This document shows positions 11,068 through 19,344 of a stretch of DNA of 64,000 nt, piece by piece (the stretch's first letter is position 1; every line of letters starts with the position of its first letter). The stretch comes from SG8-41 sp963802355 (GTDB taxonomy: Bacteria > Pseudomonadota > Gammaproteobacteria > Burkholderiales > SG8-41): NCBI GenBank assembly GCA_963802355.1, contig CAWDIV010000021.1, positions 310,001 to 374,000 of the forward strand. The letters are read 5' to 3'. The position numbers and the translations under genes are program-made. Under the pieces are notes generated by a model, which was not told the origin of the DNA, ran no database searches, and saw only the letters and a program-made list of their open reading frames with translations.

Positions 11068-11300
11068 TTAAGCCGCCAGCATTGCTGGCAGCGATTCGAA
11101 GTACACGGCATCGGGCGTGAGACCGTCAAGGGCGCGATGGGGTCGGTGCGGGTTGTAGAACTCGATGTAGCGCCCAAGGCCGGCCTTGGCGTCAGAAACG
11201 GTGTCGTAGGCGTGCAGGTAGACCTCCTCGTACTTGATCGACTTCCACAGTCGTTCCGCGAACACGTTGTCGCGCCAAGCACCTGCGCTGCCGGTTATAC
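11068..11300 (-). pseudogene. IS3-family transposase C-terminal fragment
   Basis: The minus strand encodes AWRDNVFAERLWKSIKYEE, VYLHAYDTVSDAKAGLGRY, FYNPHRPHRALDGLTP and a stop at 11068. This is the last third of an IS3-type OrfB, including the catalytic Glu of the DDE triad in the FAERLW motif. The preceding sequence (11301-11369) does not continue the transposase, so the element is truncated. With the other remnant at 7262-7470 it brackets the low-GC glycosyltransferase patch. The two belong to different IS3 subgroups by sequence, so they are not two ends of one composite transposon. Confidence 0.85.
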
Positions 11301-11369
11301 AAGTCCACAACGCCCTTAGTAGCAACCAGTTTTGCATTAGTCAGAACTTTGCAGTGGACAGGTTGTCGA

Positions 11370-14300
11370 CTATTGCATTGAAATGCGGTAGATCACTCCC
11401 GTATTGTAAGCGGCAACGTAGATTTCCCCTGCCTGTCCTCGCCAAAGGTGCTGATGTTGAAGCCTGACAAAAGCATCTGAGTCGTGGTCCAGACGCCGTT
11501 CGCGCTTCTCATCGCCCCCCAGATCCGCCCGCTGCAGAAGTCCCCATAAAGAAAATGCCCAGTGAGGGAGGGAAAAACAGCGCCGCGATAGCGATAGCCG
11601 CCTGTCACCGAACAGCCCAGGCTGTGGTCGTATTCCAGGGCTGGACCCGTGAGGCTCGCGTCGAAGCAGCCGGGACCGCCTCCAAGGCCGGTGCACAACG
11701 TCCCTTCCATGACACGCCAACCGTAATTGGCGCCCGCGCCAGTTCCTGCCAGCCTGAAAGTTGATTTCCTCCCGGGCGCTCTGGCCGACGTCGGCGATGA
11801 AGAGGTCGCCCGTCAAGCGGTCGAAACTGAAGCGCCACGGATTGCGTAACCCATAGGCCCAGATTTCGGGCAGCGTGTCGGGATTGCCGTCGTTGAGGAA
11901 AGGATTGCTCGGCGGGATCGCGTACGGCGAGCCGTTATCGACATCAATGCGCAGCATTTTCCCAAGTGGTGTAGCCAGGTTCTGGGCACGATTGCCAGGA
12001 TCATTCCCCGAGCCGCCGTCGCCCAACGCGATATAGAGATAACCGTCGGGGCCAAAGCGGAGCTGGCCTCCGTTGTGGTTCGCGAAAGGCTGCGCAACCG
12101 TCAGCAGGATCTGAGCTGAGTTCGGATCAGCGACGTTGGGGTCACTCGCCGAGCGCTGATAGCGCGCAATGACCGTAGCTCCGTCACCCTGTCTGGTGTA
12201 GTTCAGGTAGAAAAACCCGTTAGTCGCGTAATTAGGGTGGAAAGCAAATCCCAACAAACCCTGTTCGCCGCCAGATACAATCAAGGACTCAACATTGAGA
12301 AATGGCGTCGGCAATACCTGACCGCCGCCGCTGATGATGTTGATCTGACCGCCTTGCTGCACAACGAAAATTCTGCTGTCGCCAGCGTGCTCGATCCCGA
12401 GGGGACTGGAAAAACCGCTCGCGACGCTTTGGAGGGCAATCGAAGGGACCTGCCCTGCTTGCACATCCACCGTAACATTCGGGGTGAGCGCCCCGAACCA
12501 TTCGACCCCGTCCTGCACCATCGCCCATTGGAAATTGTAAGTACCCGGCGTGCTGGGCGCGCTCACATTGAAGCTGAAGGTAACGTTCGCCCCCGGCGCC
12601 ACCGTGCTCGGTAATGCCACCCGATGCATACCCCACGTGGTGTTATCCTGTGGATTGTGTGCGCCGAGGTTGTAGGCGTTCGCCGCGCTCCAGGTCGTAG
12701 TGCCCGTATTCTGAAACGTGATGCTCACTGCGTAGCTCTGGCCCGCCGTCATCGTCGCCGGCACACTCTGCGACACGAACTGCGCATTGTTGACGCCCTG
12801 TCCTGCCTGCACGTTCACCGTAACATTCGGGGTGAGCGCCCCGAACCATTCGACCCCGTCCTGCACCATCGCCCATTGGAAATTGTAAATACCCGGCGTG
12901 CTGGGCGCGCTCACATTGAAGCTGAAGGTAACGTTCGCCCCGGGGGCCACCGTGGCCGGTAGCGCCACGCGGTTCATACCCCACGTGGTGTTATCCTGTG
13001 GATTGCGTGCACCGAGGTTGTAGGCGTTCGCCGCGCTCCAGGTCGTAGTGCCCGTATTCTGAAACGTGATGCTCACTGCGTAGCTCTGGCCCGCCGTCAT
13101 CGTCGCCGGCACACTCTGCGACACGAACTGCGCATTGTTGACGCCCTGTCCTGCCTGCACGTTCACCGTAACATTCGGGGTGAGCGCCCCGAACCATTCG
13201 ACCCCGTCCTGCACCATCGCCCATTGGAAATTGTAAATACCCGGCGTGCTGGGCGCGCTCACATTGAAGCTGAAGGTAACGTTCGCCCCGGGGGCCACCG
13301 TGGCCGGTAGCGCCACGCGGTTCATACCCCACGTGGTGTTATCCTGTGGATTGCGTGCACCGAGGTTGTAGGCGTTCGCCGCGCTCCAGGCCGTAGTGCC
13401 CGTATTCTGAAACGTGATGCTCACTGCGTAGCTCTGGCCCGCCGTCATCGTCGCCGGCACACTCTGCGACACGAACTGCGCATTGTTGACGCCCTGTCCT
13501 GCCTGCACGTTCACCGTAACATTCGGGGTGAGCGCCCCGAACCATTCGACCCCGTCCTGCACCATCGCCCATTGGAAATTGTAAGTACCCGGCGTGCTGG
13601 GCGCGCTCACATTGAAGCTGAAGGTAACGTTCGCCCCCGGCGCCACCGTGCTCGGTAATGCCACCCGATGCATACCCCACGTGGTGTTATCCTGTGGATT
13701 GTGTGCGCCGAGGTTGTAGGCGTTCGCCGCGCTCCAGGTCGTAGTGCCCGTATTCTGAAACGTGATGCTCACTGCGTAGCTCTGGCCCGCCGTCATCGTC
13801 GCCGGCACACTCTGCGACACGAACTGCGCGTTATTGACGCCGCCGAACTGAGTCTCGGTATTGCCGATCTGTATGAGCGACTTGACGATGCCATTACGCG
13901 GATCGGTGATCGGAACACCGGTGTTCTGCAATGCTGTCAACAGTTCGTTGACGGTAGCGCTCGGCTTCGCCGACTTGAGCACGGCCCATGCGCCGGCGAC
14001 ATGCGGTGTCGCCATCGAGGTGCCGCTCGCACCGCCATATCCGCCCGGGACCGAGGATGTGACCGAACTGCCGGGCGCCAGCAGACTCAGGAAGCTTGCG
14101 CTGTTCGAGAATCCCGATATCGCGTTCTGCTTGTCCGTCGAGCCGACACTGATTGCGCTCGATATACACCCGGGTACGGAAAGCCCGCCCGTATTGCCCG
14201 AGTTCCCCGCGGCGATGACGGTGGCGATGTTTGCGCTGCGCAGGCTGTCGACGACCGTCTTGAACGAAGGAAAGCTGGCGTCGCAAGGCGCGGAAAATAC

Positions 14301-15227
14301 GTCTCCGCCGAGACTTAGGTTGACCGAGGCGATATTGTAGGTCTGGCGCAGCGAATACACGTGGTCGAGCGACCGGACGAGGTCGCTGAAGGATGCGACG
14401 ATGCCGCCGCAACTCGTCCCACTGCACTCGCGCTGAAACACTTGGATGGCTATGACGTTCGCGTCGGGCGCGATACCGCCCGTAGTGCTGGTTAGGATCC
14501 CAAAACGTCCAGCCGCGATGCCGGCAACGTGCGTGCCATGCCAGCAGCCGGAGTCCGGGCACGGAACGCCGGCCCCGGAACCGATGCTCGACGATACCCC
14601 GCCCGGGCAGAACGAGACGTTGTTCCCCGATCGCCGCGAAAAGCAGGCCTCTGCGACTACCTTGCCACTGAAGAAGGGATGGGTCTTGTCGACCCCGGTA
14701 TCGATAATGGCGACTGTCTGCCCCGCGCCACGATAGCCCTCGGCCCAGGCCCGGTCGGCGCGCGTGATTCCCGGCGTGTCGAAAAGCACCGGATAGACCG
14801 GGCGGTCCTCCTCGATGCTGGTCACCTCCGGATCGGCAAGCAATGCGTCGAGCGCAGCGGCATCGACGGTGAGCGCGAGAAAATGGTGATAGCGCAGCCG
14901 ATTGACATTGCGAGCGTTATGCCTAGAGAGCCGCTGGAGCAGTCGCGACTGCCGGGTCGCGACTCGCTGCTCTTTGACTTCGTCCGAAATTTGCTCGACA
15001 ACCTGTGCGATTTCCTCCGGAGTTTGCAGCCCGACGATGACACGGACCTCACCGTTTTCACGGATGGGCGCCGCCAGGTCCTCGCGGTCGAATTTCTGGC
15101 GGGCATCACGCGGAACGCCGACCAGCCTAACCTCCGCCGCGACGGCCGTTTCTGACGCGATCGGAGCGATGGATGGAAGAAGCGCAAGCAGCACTCCTGC
15201 CAGGAAGTGTCTCAGGACCAGTTTCAC
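11370..15227 (-). CDS. Secreted subtilisin-like protease with four NBR1-like Ig repeats and a C-terminal glucose/sorbosone-dehydrogenase domain
   Basis: 1285 residues as read. Residues 1-31 form a signal peptide. Residues 60-150 are a propeptide-like region. The S8 subtilase domain spans about 155-450 with Asp176 (IIDTGVD), His230 (HGTHVAG), Asn342 (AAGNSG) and Ser404 (GTSMATPHVAG). Residues 464-927 are four 116-residue repeats of the NBR1-like Ig type (WSAANAYNLGA, PGTYNFQWAMVQDGVEWFG). From 928 comes a GSDH beta-propeller: LLGFAFHPNY, NHNGGQLRFGPDGYLYIA, LRNPWRFSFD. Frame slips near 11757 (one extra base) and 11440 (one missing base) scramble the stretch between; corrected, it reads YGWRVMEG through to FGED-AGEIYVA. 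No PEP-CTERM tail is visible. Likely periplasmic or extracellular; a quinone- or Ca-dependent sugar oxidation role is inferred from the family. Confidence 0.88.
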   Translation of the reverse strand: MKLVLRHFLAGVLLALLPSIAPIASETAVAAEVRLVGVPRDARQKFDREDLAAPIRENGEVRVIVGLQTPEEIAQVVEQISDEVKEQRVATRQSRLLQRLSRHNARNVNRLRYHHFLALTVDAAALDALLADPEVTSIEEDRPVYPVLFDTPGITRADRAWAEGYRGAGQTVAIIDTGVDKTHPFFSGKVVAEACFSRRSGNNVSFCPGGVSSSIGSGAGVPCPDSGCWHGTHVAGIAAGRFGILTSTTGGIAPDANVIAIQVFQRECSGTSCGGIVASFSDLVRSLDHVYSLRQTYNIASVNLSLGGDVFSAPCDASFPSFKTVVDSLRSANIATVIAAGNSGNTGGLSVPGCISSAISVGSTDKQNAISGFSNSASFLSLLAPGSSVTSSVPGGYGGASGTSMATPHVAGAWAVLKSAKPSATVNELLTALQNTGVPITDPRNGIVKSLIQIGNTETQFGGVNNAQFVSQSVPATMTAGQSYAVSITFQNTGTTTWSAANAYNLGAHNPQDNTTWGMHRVALPSTVAPGANVTFSFNVSAPSTPGTYNFQWAMVQDGVEWFGALTPNVTVNVQAGQGVNNAQFVSQSVPATMTAGQSYAVSITFQNTGTTAWSAANAYNLGARNPQDNTTWGMNRVALPATVAPGANVTFSFNVSAPSTPGIYNFQWAMVQDGVEWFGALTPNVTVNVQAGQGVNNAQFVSQSVPATMTAGQSYAVSITFQNTGTTTWSAANAYNLGARNPQDNTTWGMNRVALPATVAPGANVTFSFNVSAPSTPGIYNFQWAMVQDGVEWFGALTPNVTVNVQAGQGVNNAQFVSQSVPATMTAGQSYAVSITFQNTGTTTWSAANAYNLGAHNPQDNTTWGMHRVALPSTVAPGANVTFSFNVSAPSTPGTYNFQWAMVQDGVEWFGALTPNVTVDVQAGQVPSIALQSVASGFSSPLGIEHAGDSRIFVVQQGGQINIISGGGQVLPTPFLNVESLIVSGGEQGLLGFAFHPNYATNGFFYLNYTRQGDGATVIARYQRSASDPNVADPNSAQILLTVAQPFANHNGGQLRFGPDGYLYIALGDGGSGNDPGNRAQNLATPLGKMLRIDVDNGSPYAIPPSNPFLNDGNPDTLPEIWAYGLRNPWRFSFDRLTGDLFIADVGQSAREEINFQAGRNWRGRQLRLACHGRDVVHRPWRRSRLLRREPHGSSPGIRPQPGLFGDRRLSLSRRCFSLPHWAFSLWGLLQRADLGGDEKRERRLDHDSDAFVRLQHQHLWRGQAGEIYVAAYNTGVIYRISMQ
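12447..13838 (-). repeat. Four tandem 348-bp coding repeats
   Basis: Exact 348-base spacing: unit starts (minus strand) at 13838, 13490, 13142 and 12794. Each encodes one 116-residue NBR1-like Ig domain inside the protease-GSDH protein. Units are almost identical at base level. Units 1 and 4 share GAHNPQ, GMHRVALPST and PGTYNF; units 2 and 3 share GARNPQ, GMNRVALPAT and PGIYNF. The arrangement is A-B-B-A. Confidence 0.95.
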
Positions 15228-15326
15228 GATCGTTCCCCCAGAAGAGCGTTCAAAGAATCACGCCTACGCCGTAGGCTGATTCAGTGAGCGCCACCCACAT
15301 TCTATTCGTTTCACGGAGTTAGCAGC

Positions 15327-15452
15327 GTGAAAATTGTCATCACTACAGGCTCGACGAGGCGTGGCCGTCTGCGCAAGGCCGCGTCGAAGGAGAACGTGCG
15401 GGCGCTGATTGAAAAATATTTACCCTCTCGTGGAATAAGAACGCGCGAATAG
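15327..15452 (+). CDS. Possible small basic protein (41 aa)
   Basis: A GTG start at 15327 preceded by GGAG (15315-15318) opens a frame of 41 codons ending TAG at 15450-15452. The product begins VKIVITTGSTRRGRLRKAAS and is strongly basic. It sits alone on the plus strand between two minus-strand genes. No family recognised; it may be chance. Confidence 0.25.
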   Translation: MKIVITTGSTRRGRLRKAASKENVRALIEKYLPSRGIRTRE

Positions 15453-15495
15453 ATGTGTCGGCGCGCCGTCTTTTCCGGGCGAGGGCTAGCTGGCT

Positions 15496-16746
15496 CTACG
15501 GAACAGCGTGTGCGCCCTTGCCCTGCTGCGCCCCGCCGGCTGCTGTCGATCGTCCGCCGAACGCCGCCAGGCAGCGCTCGATGATCCGGTCCAGCCGCTG
15601 CATGGAGCGCTCCCAGGCATGGTGCGACAGCATACGGTCGCGCCCGGCCGCGGCCAGGCGCGCGCGCTCGCCGCGATCCTCCAGAACGCGCAACACTGCA
15701 GCGGCATGCTCTTCGGGCACGTTAGCCACCAGGAAGTGCTCCTGGGCGACGGCATCCACACCACCCGCCGCCGTCCCGCTCGTGACGACAGGCACGCCGG
15801 CGGCCATGGCTTCCAGGATCTTGTTCTGGGTGCCGCGGGCGATGTTGAGCGGAGCAACCATGAGCGCCGAGCGCTGGAGGTAGGGACGCACGTCGGGCAC
15901 CGAGCCGGTGACCGTGACACCGGGCAGCGCCCCGAGCTTCCGGACCGCCTGGGAGGGATCGGCGCCGACTATGAGCAGCTTCGTCTGCGGGCGGCGAGCC
16001 TGGATGAGCGGCAATACCATGGCGCAAAAATCGTACATGCATTCCTGGTTGGGGTAATAGTCCATGCGGCCGACGAAGCAGATGGTGTCCGCGTCGTAAT
16101 GCTCCCCGGTGGGGGAAAAATAGCCGCTGTCCACGCCATTCGGGAACCAGTCGGTGGCGGCCCCACTGCGGTAGCCCTCCAGGGTCTCCCACTCGGCGCG
16201 CGTGGTCGCAGTGCAGAGGTCGAACAGACCGGCGAGACGCCGTTCCTCGCGCTCGAGCTTCCAGCCCTCCAGCCGATAGCCAGCGGACAGGGGAAACGGT
16301 TTGTAGCGCGCGTACTCCCGCCATTTCTGCGAGTCCATGTCGCCGAAATCGAGGATTTTGGGCGTGCCGCGCACGCCCGCCACGTACTGCGCCACCGAGG
16401 AGCAATGAACGAAGATCAGGTCGAAGCGCTCGCGCGCGAGCAGCTCGTGCAATTTGCGCGCCAGGTCCGGCGAATAAAAGTAGCCCATCGACGAAGGAAC
16501 CGGGGTCGGCACGCGCAGCACCATGCGCACGGCCTGGACCGGGTTGCTCACTACAGCCATCTCGAAGCGCGCGCAATGCGGCGCGATTCCGCGCCCCTCC
16601 TCCGCCTCGGCAGGCGTACGCGCGAGCGACGCGACTGTGACCTCATGGCCGGCGCCCGAGAAGTGTTTGATCATGTTGAACGGCCGGATCTTGCCGCCGC
16701 GCTTGGGCGGAAACGGAAAGCGGTGGCAGATGTAAAGGATCTTCAA
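15496..16746 (-). CDS. Glycosyltransferase, PEP-CTERM/EpsH1-associated (stp1 type)
   Basis: Intact, 416 residues. The N-terminus MKILYICHRFPFPPKRGGK and the FGDMDSQKW segment are hallmarks of the sugar transferase family found beside exosortase A. The GT-B C-terminal domain is clear: ICFVGRMDYYPN, LLIVGADP, VTGSVPDVRPYLQ and the nucleotide-sugar-binding GTQNKILEAMAAGVPVV. A cytoplasmic enzyme adding a sugar to the lipid-linked EPS repeat. It is the last EPS-type gene on the minus strand, separated from the amidotransferase by the GxxExxY repeat cassette. Confidence 0.9.
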   Translation of the reverse strand: MKILYICHRFPFPPKRGGKIRPFNMIKHFSGAGHEVTVASLARTPAEAEEGRGIAPHCARFEMAVVSNPVQAVRMVLRVPTPVPSSMGYFYSPDLARKLHELLARERFDLIFVHCSSVAQYVAGVRGTPKILDFGDMDSQKWREYARYKPFPLSAGYRLEGWKLEREERRLAGLFDLCTATTRAEWETLEGYRSGAATDWFPNGVDSGYFSPTGEHYDADTICFVGRMDYYPNQECMYDFCAMVLPLIQARRPQTKLLIVGADPSQAVRKLGALPGVTVTGSVPDVRPYLQRSALMVAPLNIARGTQNKILEAMAAGVPVVTSGTAAGGVDAVAQEHFLVANVPEEHAAAVLRVLEDRGERARLAAAGRDRMLSHHAWERSMQRLDRIIERCLAAFGGRSTAAGGAQQGKGAHAVP

Positions 16747-16756
16747 TTCAATCTAT

Positions 16757-17326
16757 AGCCACAGATACACACAGATAAACACAGATGGATCAATCCGTGA
16801 TGAGACGCTTCACTTCGACACGAGGCCTGCCGAAGTTCACGAGCAGACAGACTTTGAAACCGGTAGCCTTCAGGTAATTGAGGCATTGCGCGTAGTGGAC
16901 ATGGTCCAACGTTTTCGCTGATTTTAGCTCTACGATCACGCTGTCCTCGACCAGCAAATCGGCCGAGAAATCTCCGACTGGTAGATTCCTGTAAAAGACT
17001 CTGATCGGGTACTGCAGCGCCACCTTGAGTCCATCGTGACGTAGTTCAACTGCCAGGGCATTTTCGTAGACCTTTTCCAAAAACCCGCTCCCAAGTGTGT
17101 TACTGACTCGATAGACACAAGCAATGATTCTTTCAGTAATCCCGTTGATCTCTGATCGATGTGCCTCCGTATCCATCGACATGCTCTCAAAATCAAGTCA
17201 TATATAGATATCACTACGTAATGACTTAACGGGCCTCTGAACGCAGCGTTGACCCTGTGTATGCCGGGGTTGGTTGATAATGAGCGCGAGCCTATCCGTG
17301 TTTATCCGTGTTTATCTGTGGCTCAA
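16757..17326. repeat. Inverted pair of 10-nt-period repeat tracts flanking a GxxExxY gene
   Basis: Left tract 16757-16788 reads as ACAGATACAC, ACAGATAAAC, ACAGATGG: three decamers. The right tract 17293-17326 is the inverse orientation (TTTATCCGTG, TTTATCTGTG and similar units). They enclose 504 bp holding the GxxExxY gene. The left tract abuts that gene's stop codon and the right tract forms the last codons of the neighbouring amidotransferase gene. The same repeat pair occurs at 23815-23992 without a gene. Confidence 0.85.
16790..17182 (-). CDS. GxxExxY family protein
   Basis: 130 residues with the defining GSGFLEKVYENAL motif (GxxExxY), then FSADLLVEDSVIVELKSAK and VNFGRPRVEVKRL. The VIVELKSAK strand resembles a PD-(D/E)xK nuclease core (D, then ExK), an observation that goes beyond the family's official unknown status. 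The family has no established function and is often seen in multicopy, repeat-linked contexts. Here it is enclosed by an inverted pair of decamer tracts and interrupts the EPS locus, suggesting recent insertion. Intact; start ATG 17182. Confidence 0.85.
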   Translation of the reverse strand: MSMDTEAHRSEINGITERIIACVYRVSNTLGSGFLEKVYENALAVELRHDGLKVALQYPIRVFYRNLPVGDFSADLLVEDSVIVELKSAKTLDHVHYAQCLNYLKATGFKVCLLVNFGRPRVEVKRLITD

Positions 17327-19274
17327 TTGCTCTAGTGGGTGTCCTGCGCGGGAGCATCGCCTTTAGCTCCGCCGTCACATCATCGGGCGTGCGGCCGTCG
17401 AGGTACATGCGCGACCAGATTTCCAGATTGATAAGCGCGAGCAAACGGTCCGTGCCGTCCACGCGGTTCGCCTCATGCGACGAAATGAGTTCGCTCACCG
17501 CCGGATAGTGGAACAGGCCGCGCCCGTCGACCACGTCCTCCGACAGCAGGCCGCGCACGAGCGGCGCCAGGTCGTCCTTGAGCCACGCCCCCATCGGCGT
17601 GCCGAAGCCGCGCTTCTTGCGCTCCAGTATGTCCCGCGGCAGCAGGCCGGCGACGGCCTCCTTCATGACGTGCTTCAACCTGCCGCCCCGGATCTTCACC
17701 GCTTCGGGCATGCGCGCGGCCAGTTCGACCAGCTCGTGGTCGAGCAGCGGCACGCGGCATTCGAGCGATGTGGCCATGCTCATCTTATCGGTGAGCATGA
17801 GCAGATCGTCGGGCAATTGTGTCTCGGCATCCACCGCCAGCATCCGGTTCATTGCATCGTCCCCGCCAGCATGACGGAACGCGGCAGCTATCATGTCCGG
17901 ACGGTCGGCGCCGTTCACGCGCAGCAACCGCTGCGTCTCTGTCAGCGGGAATACCTGGACGTAGGCGCGATAGCGCTCCTCGAACGGCAGGTCGGCGCTT
18001 TCCAGGAACCCCTTCGCCAGGCGCGACAGGTTGAGCAGCGGAGAATGGCGGTCGCTCGGCAGGCGATCGCCCACCGCCGAGGCGGTGCGCCGCAGCCAGC
18101 GCGGCAGCCGGTCGAAATACGCCTGGTAATGATTGCCGAGGTAGCGCCGGTAGCCGCCGAAGAGCTCGTCGCCGCCGACGCCGGAGAGGATCACCGTCAC
18201 GTCGCGCCGGGCAAACTGCGAGACGAGGTAGGTCGTGATGAAGGCGGTGTCGGAGATGCGGCTCGTCCATGTGCCACAGCAGGCGCGGCAGCAGCGCCAC
18301 CACGTCCGGCCGCACCACGATCTCGTGATGCTCGGTGCGGAACAGATCGGCCACGCGCCGCGCATACGGCAGCTCGTTGTAGTAGTCGTCCGCGGCTGCC
18401 CCTTGAACCCGATGGCGTACGTCCGTATCGGCTGGTCGCTGTGCGCCGCCATGAAGCCGACCACCGTGCTGGAGTCGATTCCGCCGGAGAGGAACGCGCC
18501 GATCGGCACGTCGCTCACCATCTGCATGCGCACCGATTCGTCGAGCCGGGCGCGGATGCGCTCGACCCACTCGCGCTCGCCCGGATGCCGGTCCGTCGCG
18601 TCCGGAATGCGCCAGTAGCGGCGCTGCTCGACGCGCCCGTCCTCCACGATCAGCAGGCTCGCGGGCGGCAGCTTGGTTATCCCGCGCAACATCGATTGCG
18701 GCGCGGCGACGTAGCCGAGGTTGAGGTAGGAATGCAGCGCCGCGCGGTCGATTTCCGCCGACGACGCCCGGCAAAGTGAGGAGCGCCTTCGCCTCCGAGG
18801 CGAAGGCGAGGCGACGCGCGTCACGGTACAGGTAGATCGGCTTGACGCCCGAGGCGGTCACGCCCCACGACCAGCCGCCTGCGGCGCGCATCCCACAGCG
18901 CGAAGCCGTACATGCCGTTCAGCCGATGGATGAACTCGTCGCCCCACTCGGCATAGCCGTGGATGATCGATCTCGCTGTCCGATCCGGTCTTGAAGCGAT
19001 GGCCCGGCGGCTTCGAGCTCGCGGCGCAGCTCGCGAAAGTTGTAGATTTCGCCGTTGCACACCAGCCACAGCGTGCCCTCGGCGTTCGACATCGGCTGGT
19101 GCCCGCCGGCGAGGTCGATGATGGACAGGCGGCGCATGCCGATCGCGCAGGGTCCGTCCGCATGCAAACCCTCGTCGTCGGGCCCGCGGTGCGTCGTGAC
19201 GCGCCCCATGGCCGACATCAGGGCGGGTCGGCGGCTGCGCCGTCAAGCTGGATGATGCCGTGTATGCCGCACAT
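17292..19274 (-). CDS. Asparagine-synthase-type amidotransferase (class II; several frameshifts)
   Basis: Starts MCGIHGIIQLDG with the nucleophilic Cys2, followed by THRGPDDEG, RRLSIIDLAGG and CNGEIYNF of the glutaminase domain. It continues in other frames with GAFLSGGIDSSTVV, the PPi loop of the synthetase domain, and LSGVGGDELFGGYRRY. Frame changes fall near 19218, 18990, 18830, 18780, 18400 and 18260. Likely transfers amide nitrogen to a uronic acid or sugar carboxylate in the EPS; this is inferred from such enzymes in XrtA loci. The last eight residues (QINTDKHG) and the TAG stop are encoded by the decamer repeat tract, so the original C-terminus has probably been replaced. Confidence 0.82.
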
Positions 19275-19344
19275 CGCTATATCCAGCGAGTCACGGGACA
19301 TCCGCGAGCGATGCGGTGGCGCAAAAATCGGTTCATCCGCCATC

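Noticed and set aside
7262..11300. The two IS3 fragments as ends of one composite transposon
   Set aside because: The transposase remnants belong to different IS3 subgroups and neither has recognisable terminal repeats.
11370..11800. A PEP-CTERM sorting tail on the giant secreted protein
   Set aside because: The corrected C-terminus ends in propeller sequence (TGVIYRISMQ) with no PEP motif, helix or Arg cluster.
12624..13680. Repeated 112-113-codon open frames in the Ig-repeat region
   Set aside because: They are alternate-frame readings of the four 348-bp repeats, identical to each other for that reason, not genes.
14446..14736. Long plus-strand open frames opposite the giant protease (for example 13668-14318, 14529-15155)
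   Set aside because: They are antisense shadows of a high-GC gene with strong codon bias; no domain or ribosome-binding site.
17475..18779. A 434-codon plus-strand frame opposite the amidotransferase
   Set aside because: Antisense shadow; its length reflects GC-rich codon bias.
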